Assembly: GCA_022575985.1 (NCBI GenBank)
Contig: JAKSXM010000007.1
Coordinates: 18,602,501-18,666,500 of the forward strand
Direction of reading: 5' to 3'
From: Anagrus nilaparvatae
Lineage: Eukaryota > Arthropoda > Insecta > Hymenoptera > Mymaridae
Length of the DNA stretch: 64,000 nucleotides
Part shown: one piece after another, positions 40,001 to 49,000 of the stretch
How positions within the stretch are numbered: position 1 is the first letter of the stretch
Layout of the letters: the number at the start of each line of letters is the position of its first letter
Notes under the pieces: model-generated
Told to the model about the DNA's origin: nothing
What the model saw: only the letters and a program-made list of their open reading frames with translations
The model's database searches: none
Translations under genes and position numbers: made by a program

Positions 40001-43000
40001 ATTAATAAATTAACTTTTATCATGATTTTCATGAACTTTCTGTAGGTCTTATTTCTTAGTCTAACTTATACATTTCAAAACCCCGTAAACCGTAATTTTT
40101 CACTAGTAATTCTCTTATACCGTTATAACGTATAAGCTAAATGCCAAGTATTAGTCAAAAATAATCATAAAGTCTCAAAGATTTTGTATAAATTTGCAAC
40201 CCAACTCTTTTACATTTTGAGCAAATATGAAAATTTAATTTATTTTTATCCATTTTTATCGCTATCTTTGCATACCCACATCTTGAAAATGTCTGAAAAA
40301 ATGAGTTGGGAGTAAAAAATTTTGAACTTGGGGCTTAAACAAAATTTTTCAGACACACAAAATTTACTTTCATCGAAGATGGTCATTTTGGCAGAAATCT
40401 ATAAATAAAAATTATAATCATGATTTTCACATTGCATTTCGAAGTATTTGCGAATTATTTTTTTTTATGCAAATGGCATAAAGTTTTTAGTAATTAAAAA
40501 AAAAATTCATTTACCGAATTACGTGCTAGTATTATCTTTTCTTTACCTTTCAGTGCTTAGACAAAAGTTTAAGTACATATAAAGAAGAGATTATAAACTT
40601 AATATTTATTAGTTTTTAACAATTTTTTTGAACTTTTTACCTAATAATTAATTACATCTTGTTCATTGGATTATTAGTCTATATAATAATATATGAATTA
40701 AAAATTACTGTAGGCAATGAAACTAATTACTGCATAAATTATTAGCATTTAAACGAAGTAACGTGAAAAATTCTTATAATGAATGGTAACATTTACACTG
40801 AATTAGGTTTAAAAATAAATTGAGTCGAATACAATATAATGTTAATATTTAACCTACTAAGGCCTAAGCGGACATTCTTAGACACTTGCATTTTTTGGTA
40901 ATAAAAACTGCATATTTTAGGCTAAAAACCTCACCTAGTAGGTGATATGGGTCGCTCTTTTAATTTCTGGGGCCCGTTTTTTGATACAACCCTTGCGAAA
41001 CGAGATATCAACCCCTAAAGTGGGGTAAATTTTCAAATAATTCTTAAAGAAACTTAAGTTCTTCCCAAATGCAAAAAATTTTTTATTTAGCATAAAACAT
41101 TATTACTAGAAATAGTTAAAAACATGTATTAGCCATTGCGACCCTCCCTGGGTGTGTCTTTAGTAAGCAAAGGAGTGAGTTTTATAAATAAATGAAAGAT
41201 TGAATATTTTGAGCTAAAAAACTCACCCAGTAAGTATTTTGGGCCGCTTTTTTCATTTCTGGAGCTCATTTTTAGCTACAACCCATAAACATTGAGATAT
41301 CTACCCCTAAAATAATTTCAATTAATTCTTAAGGAAACTTTAGTTGTGTTCAAATAAAAAAAAGTTTTTATTTAGCAAAAAAAAATTATTTTTCAGGACT
41401 CCCAAGAAAAGGCTAATAGTCATATACGTATGTATTAGCCATTTCAACCCTTCTTGGGAGTGTATTTAATCTTTCATTTATTTATAAAACTCACCCCTTT
41501 GTTTACTAAAGACATCCCCAGGGAGGGTCGAAACGGCTAATACATATGTATTTGACTTTTAATTATTTAAAAATTTAACCCTTTTTAGGGGTTGATATCT
41601 CATTTCTTAGGGGTGTAGCTAAAAATGAGCTCCAGAAATGAAAAAAGCGGCCCAAAATACCTATTAGGTGAGTTTTTTAGCCCAAAATATTCAATCTTTC
41701 ATTTATTTATAAAACTCACCCCTTTGCTAACTAAAGACACCCCCAGGGAGGGTCGCAATGGCTAATACATGTTTTTAACTATTTCTAGTAATAATGTTTT
41801 ATGCTAAATAAAAAATTTTTTGCATTTGGGAAGAACTTAAGTTTCTTTAAGAACTATTTGAAAATTTACCTCACTTTAGGGGTTGATATCTCGTTTCTCA
41901 AGGGTTGTATCAAAAAACGGGCCCCGGAAATGAAAAGAGCAAACCAAATTACCTACTAGGTGAGGTTTTTAGCCTAAAATATGCAGTTTTTAGTACCGAA
42001 AAATGCAAGTGTCCAAGTATGTCCGCCTAGGTCTTAATCATGGTCTTAATATAGGTTAATGCAATCAAATTATACGCTTCAAATATATTACGGATAATTC
42101 AATAAAATCCGAATAAATTAATAATTTATAAAAATATACTTTGCATTTGTATGGCCTTTCACCGCAGTGAAGTTTATATACAAATGCTATATGAAATTTA
42201 TTACTCTACTGACATTTGTAAGGTCCTTCACCAGTGTGATGCAAAAATACCTCGAAAAATACCAGTAATTAATAAACAGGCCTTTATAGATACCGGATTG
42301 GGTCAAAAAACTAATCAGGTCATCAATAGGATGAAAAAAACATGAAGGTTTAAAAAGAGAAAGTAATCTGATTAAAAGTTTCTGACACATAGTGTCCACA
42401 AGAAGCTCTCAAGGAGTCCATATTTTCGTGCTATTAAGTAGAGCTTCGCTTTCGCTCTATAACTAGCATTATTACTTATTAAAAAATTACCCTTCTTTAA
42501 AGAGCTAATTTTTCTTTCTTTTAGGACTTGTAGTTAAAAATGGGTTTACAAAAAATGTAAAAGGGAACCCAAATTGTTTACTAGGTCAAATTTTTAGCCC
42601 AAAAGTTTTATAATATCTAATTTGAAAAATTAATTTATCCAAGAAATCTCCAAGAAATTTATTTTACAAAAAAAAAAAAAAAAAATAGCTTACTATTTCT
42701 ATAAATATTTTATTTTATCTTTTTATTTTTTTCATAATTTTAAAATTTAATTCAAAAGAGAAAATTTATAATTAACATTTTAAACATAAAGTTAAAACAT
42801 TTTAAAATGTAAATAAAATATGCTACAACTAAAAACATTTTTTTGTTCTATTTATATTATAATTATAAATATAACAACTTTAAATCACCTAAACATTATT
42901 AATTATAAAAAATTCATTAATATACAAAAAAAAATAATAAAACTTTAAAGTTTTTACACAAACTCTTAAATTAGTGCATGTGTAAAAACTTATGTTCATT

Positions 43001-46000
43001 CTTAGTTATGTAAATTTTTTATATTTATTAAAAAAAATAAGTAAAAAGCATATTTCATACTAAAAAATAATTAAAAGTTACAAAGTGCATTTTTTACTTA
43101 AAAAAAAATTTTTTTTAAATGAATAAAGTAAAACTATAAATTAATTTTAATAAGTAAAACATAGTAACCTAAATAAAAAAACTTTTTGAATTAAATATTT
43201 ATAATTTGTATACAAAAATTAATAAAAGCAAAATATGGTTCTGAAACGACACTGTTGACAAGTTGTCTCATAAAAGTGTGAATATTGAAGAAAAATAAAA
43301 AATAAATTTTATTAAAGAAAATTAAAATCTTGACAGCCAGTTTAAATGTTTCTTAGTTTGCTTCTAAGCTACTCAAGAATAATAAACTGCGATCTGACAG
43401 GTCTGCAGATACAAGGATTGCGTTTGTTTTTTAATTTGTCTTCCTATAGCTACAATGAAAAAAAATTCTGCTGAATTCCGCTTGTGGCGAGCGAAATTTT
43501 TTTTCTTCGCAAACAATTGCAAATTACTTGAAACGTAAAGAAAATTAAAAAAAAAAACATTTTTTCTTTTCTTTTTACAAAAAATTTCTTAAATCTACCC
43601 CCCCCCCAAAGGGTTCTTTTTTATATTTTCGCTTTTTGAGTGCCCAGACTTGGGTCGCTGATCAATAATTTTTTACGGAATCTTCTCGGGAATTTTTGTG
43701 TTTTTTTTTTAGGTTAAATTAATATTTTACTCTTAAATTAGCAAAAACTACCCTCGAAAAGTTCATATGAAATTTGCAAAAAGTATTTTTATTAAAACAT
43801 ACAGACCTACCTACATATTACTTATAATCATAGACAAAATATCTATATGCTTATAATACATTTAAAGTTTTCTCGCAAGCAAAATGAGTTCTAAAGGCTA
43901 CATAAGTAAAAAAAAATCAATAAAATAAGTTAAAAGTTTCAATTTATAATTTTACTCTATGTTTTGTAAATTTTTTCTATTTTTTTACTTTTATAAATTT
44001 TAAATGACAGTTTTTGTTTCTGTAGTTGTTTTGACATGTTTAGATAAATTTTTAAAATATTGTAACCTTGTCATAATATATTAAGCAGTAATTGTTTATG
44101 ATCGCATGTAATTGAGTAACTATAAAAAAGTGTTTTCGCAAAATTAAAAGCCGAAATCAAAATTATTTATAAAATCACTTCTTTTAGGGGTATATAGATT
44201 TTAGTAATATCAGGGTGAATAAATAAAATTTTCGTAATAAACAAATCACCCTAGTCCAAAATAAATTGAATAATTATATTCTACGATATTTTTTTTATAC
44301 GTTAAAATTTTTTTATCAAAAACTGTATACTAAAAAAATACTAAAATTTGTTGTTATAAAATGTTGTCTCATAAGAATCGCGTGCATAAGATATGCTCAA
44401 AAAATCAAAATTTTTTTAATTATTTAACATTGAAGGAGTCACCCTGATCTTCAAATCAAACAACCGAGTCACTGCCGAGGTTACTTTTGAACTACTCGTG
44501 TAAAACAAAAAAAAGTCAAAGGCAAAATCTTTCTTACTGAAGAATACTTGGTCATTATTTATTTTGCCAATCGTGGTTCAAACACACCAAAACTGTAGCT
44601 AGGAATCGCATGCCTTCTGGTCACTAAGCTAATTCTGTGAAACAAAAAATGCTTAAATTCAATAATTTATTAAATCAAAAAAGGAAAAAAAATGACACAT
44701 AAGAACAAATCTTTTAAACATTGCATTTTACTTGAAATTTTAAGTAATGCATCTTATTTTTGTAAACCAGAACACGTGTATATAATATTATTAGGTATTT
44801 ACTATTAATGGAATATTTTTATTCAAATAAAGAAAAATTATTTTCAAGATGCAGTTTTAAAAAATTAAGTATTTTTATATTTTAGAATATAAGAGTACAC
44901 CTCAGATGGTAATTTATGACTATTTAAGAATGTTCTTTATCTCAAGCCTAGAATATTATGCAATTTTTTATGACATTTAACAATTACTACTTTTCTATCC
45001 TGTACAAGCAAAAAACCATTGAGCAAAATACAAGGTTCGATTATTACAAGTCTTGAAAGTCAAAATTTATATTTTTTCCCTCGGTTAACAAATATATTCT
45101 CCTTCAGTAGGGTCAAGGTATTAGGCAGCAGCATAGAAATACGTGATTCTTGCGTGATTCCTAGCTTCAAAACACAAACAAAATATTATAAGGGTCTATA
45201 ATTTTTTTGAATTATTTTTTATTTTTTTTCAAAAGACTTATTAAAAAGCTCGTTAATACATACTCATGAATTTTTTTAATCTTAAAAGCCTTTATTTCTA
45301 CAGTGTACAAAGATAAAGTAATAAATATAAAAAATATTTTTATAAATAAAATTAAAGTTTAATATAAAAAGTTTTATAATCATGTTTCAAAATTTGTTAT
45401 AAAGTAAAAAAAATATACAGAAGATATTGACATAATTATTAAGCACGTATAAAATTATTTAAAAAAAAAATTTTTTTATATTTTTTAGCTTGTCTGTTGC
45501 TTTAATGATATCAACTTTAAATTCTAAAAAATATAAATAAAACAAAAAGCTAAAATTTAGTACTTTAATAAGTAAAACAAAACTAATTTTAATTGATTAA
45601 AAAGAGTTTTAAAAAGGTTTAAAAACACTTGTTACAAGTTACAAGTGTAATTTAAGATTAAGAGGTACCTCACTTAGAGATCAGTTAATTTACATCCTCT
45701 GTGTACCAAGTATGGGACAGTGAGAAATCCACTAAAAGACAAGTTACCACAGTGCACCATGCATGCACTTAGATCCTACGTTTTTTAAAGTTGGTTAAAT
45801 TTTTTTGTTGCTCTCTTACACCCAAATCTAGGGTTTATTTTCACCTAAAACAGTCCAATTATTTATAGCAAGCAAATCATTGCAAAGTTAGGAGCAATTT
45901 GAGTTCTAAAGTTAACAGTTTTCAAAATTTTAAAATTTTAAAAATCTTTAAAAAATTTTTTAGATTGCAGGTCATGTCAATCTGAATTTTCTATTTTTTA

Positions 46001-49000
46001 GTAAACAGATTAAAAGTTAGAACAATATGTATTTGTCTATAAACTATTGAAGCGAAAAAATGTTAAAATATTTACATGTTTTATGCGTAAAATTATATTT
46101 TTTGATATACTGAGCAATGAGAGATTAAATATTATTCAAATTATTAAACTGCAGCAATTTCAAAAATATAGAAAATTCGCGTTTGGAACGTCAAAAATTT
46201 GAATAAAAAATTTTTATTTCCTTTTAAAAACTTGGAAAATTATTAGCTTCAGCCCTCAAATTTTGCAATTATCTGTTAATAGCAACTAATCTCAAGTAAC
46301 CCAGATTTGGATAAACCAAAAAAACATAAATAGAACCCATTTTCATATGCACAAGATTTAGGTACTAAAATACTTCTCTGGGGTGAGTAGGCTATTCAAA
46401 TGTATGATAGAGCACCCACTTTAAAATTTTAAAAATAATTACTTTAGCAGAACTATTAATATTCATATAAGTATTAATATAAAAAAATTTTTTTCATTCA
46501 TTTATTAGTTAAAAAAATTTATAATCAGTTTGTGTAACTACACAACCAACCCATGTTCACTTATAATACTGATAATAAAGTATCTATTGCGTTCATAATA
46601 TCAATATTTATATCCAAATATTTATATGCAAATTTTTATTATAGAGATCATGTTGCTTACACTTCAAAGTAAACAAAATTAATTAAATTTTCAAATTATT
46701 ATTATTTTTTAAATAATATGATTTTATTTTTTATTCATTTTTACAATGAATTCTTTAAAAATTTGGCACCAATGGTCCCTAGGGACTTCTGCACCAAATG
46801 TCCCTAGGTACTTTTGCTCCAAAGGTCCATAGGTACTTCTGCACCATAAGTCTCTAGGTAATTCTACACCAATGGTCTTTGAATCGAAAGTATTCTAAAT
46901 CCATTTCACCCCCTCCCCTAAAAAAGTCAATTTTTCATTCCCTACCGAACCAGACTTTTTCAAATACCCCATCCAAAGAACATGTTTCATGTTAATATAC
47001 AAAACTGCATGAATTGATTTCTTAAATATTTTCCATTATACTGTTTAAAAGTCAAATCGAGTAAACTTAGCCCATATAAAACGAAGATCAACTGTACATC
47101 CTTTTTCTTCCATCTATAGAATTTCCTAGAAATAGTAATTTAGCAATATTGACATTATTCGTTTGGGGAAATCCGACAAAAAATAAAGATAAACAAATAT
47201 ACTTACAGGTTTAAAAATAAATAATAAAATTTACTTCCTATAAATTTTTAAGTAAAAACAAACAAAAAAAATTCTATAAACATTTTGTCTTCTGTGTATT
47301 ATGATTTTTTTTTTTGAAATATATAATATTTTAGGAGAGTTTTGGGGTATACGGTAACAGTTTTAATATTTTATTTATTTTTATTATTTGGATTTATTGA
47401 GACTTAAATTTATTATTTTTTTAATTAATTTTGGAACATTAAGCAATTAAAGAGCAATAGGGTAAAATTTTCTTAACTTTCTTCAAACTAGAAATTAAAT
47501 TAAATTTTGCATTATATCAGAATTAATGAAATCATTAAATTTAAATCCAGAGCTAATATTCTATAAAGTGCGTTTCATACTATTATAAGCTAGGATAAGT
47601 TTATTAATTAGAATAGTTTGACATTTCGTGAATTATTAGTTTAAATAGATTCGCTAGCTAAATTTCAAGAGTTCTTCAGTTATCTGTAAAATGTTTATTA
47701 CACTGAGAGAAAAGTTTGGTTACCATGCTAAATATCTTGCAACTATAAGCAAATAATTTAGTCATTTTTATCAAATACTTAGTAAGAACAACCAAAATCT
47801 TTTACATACAAAATTAGGTTACGTAGATATCATAAATTAAAGTATTATTCTAAATTAATAGTATATTACGACCCATGGCCAGAAAAATAAAGAATGTCCC
47901 AAATCGCACGTAAACTCATAAATTAAAAACCTTCCGAGGCGAAGCCGAGGATGGTAAACTGCGATTTGGGTCATTCTGGCCCAGGGTCGTATACGATTTT
48001 TCTGCATCAGTGGCGAGAAAACACGTCTTTGCCGGACGCGCAGCGGAAATACGTGCTTTCTGGCCGCTGACCAGAAAATTAAATTTTTATGCATATTAAA
48101 AAAAATTATGAACCCCAAAATACATTATTTCTCAGAAAAGTTGAAATTATAAAAAAAAATACAGCAATGTAAAATAATTATTTTGCATCTTAGAGTAATT
48201 TTAATAGCTGAAAAAACATGTCTCATTCCTTTTACTTGGTTAAATTCGCCTCCTGGACTAAGAAATAAAAGGCTCCGTACTATAAGATTTTATTTCTTAG
48301 ACTATCTTTAAGATAGCTAGATAGCTTACTTTTCGTGTTCTCAGCAGTCTCAACTTTTATGCAACTCATCAAGCTGCGTTTTTTATTTTTGATTCTTTCC
48401 CTTTAGTAATCAATGAATTAAATTTTCAATCGATTTTCAATTTAAGACAAAAATGATAAACATGTAAATATATACGGTCAAGTAATTACAGTTTTCTACT
48501 AAAATAAGTTTTATAGTTATCAAAAATTTTTTAATAAATGAAAGTTAAATTTTTTTCTCAGTATAGTTATTTTTTAAAATATACTTTACAATAAAAAATA
48601 TTTAAAAAAGTATTTTAAAAAACATAGTCATAATAAGAAATACAAATTTAAAGAAAAGCTTAATAAATTTGAAAAAGAGTGAATGATTATGTGGTATAAC
48701 AATAGAATCCCATGTACTTCTAAATAAATTCCATCTTGCCCCCTCGACCCCAAATGTCAAAAATAATCACTATTACATAAAAATTACAGAGAATATAAAA
48801 CAAAAGTAGCACTTTTTCTTTTAACTACACGCCGACAATTACTCCGTTAAATCAACATCCTGTATTTATATACAAAGTTTCTAAAAATGATACAAGTGGA
48901 AGTGATTTTAAAGATTATTAATTTTTTAACACGTAAAATAGTAATAAAATAATAAAAACTAAAATTTTTATTTTTCCAGGATTCTCAGCCTGTAGGAGCA

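Noticed and set aside
44440..45190. Large inverted repeat around GCTAGGAATC motifs
   Set aside because: Only a short core pairs; the flanks do not align in order.
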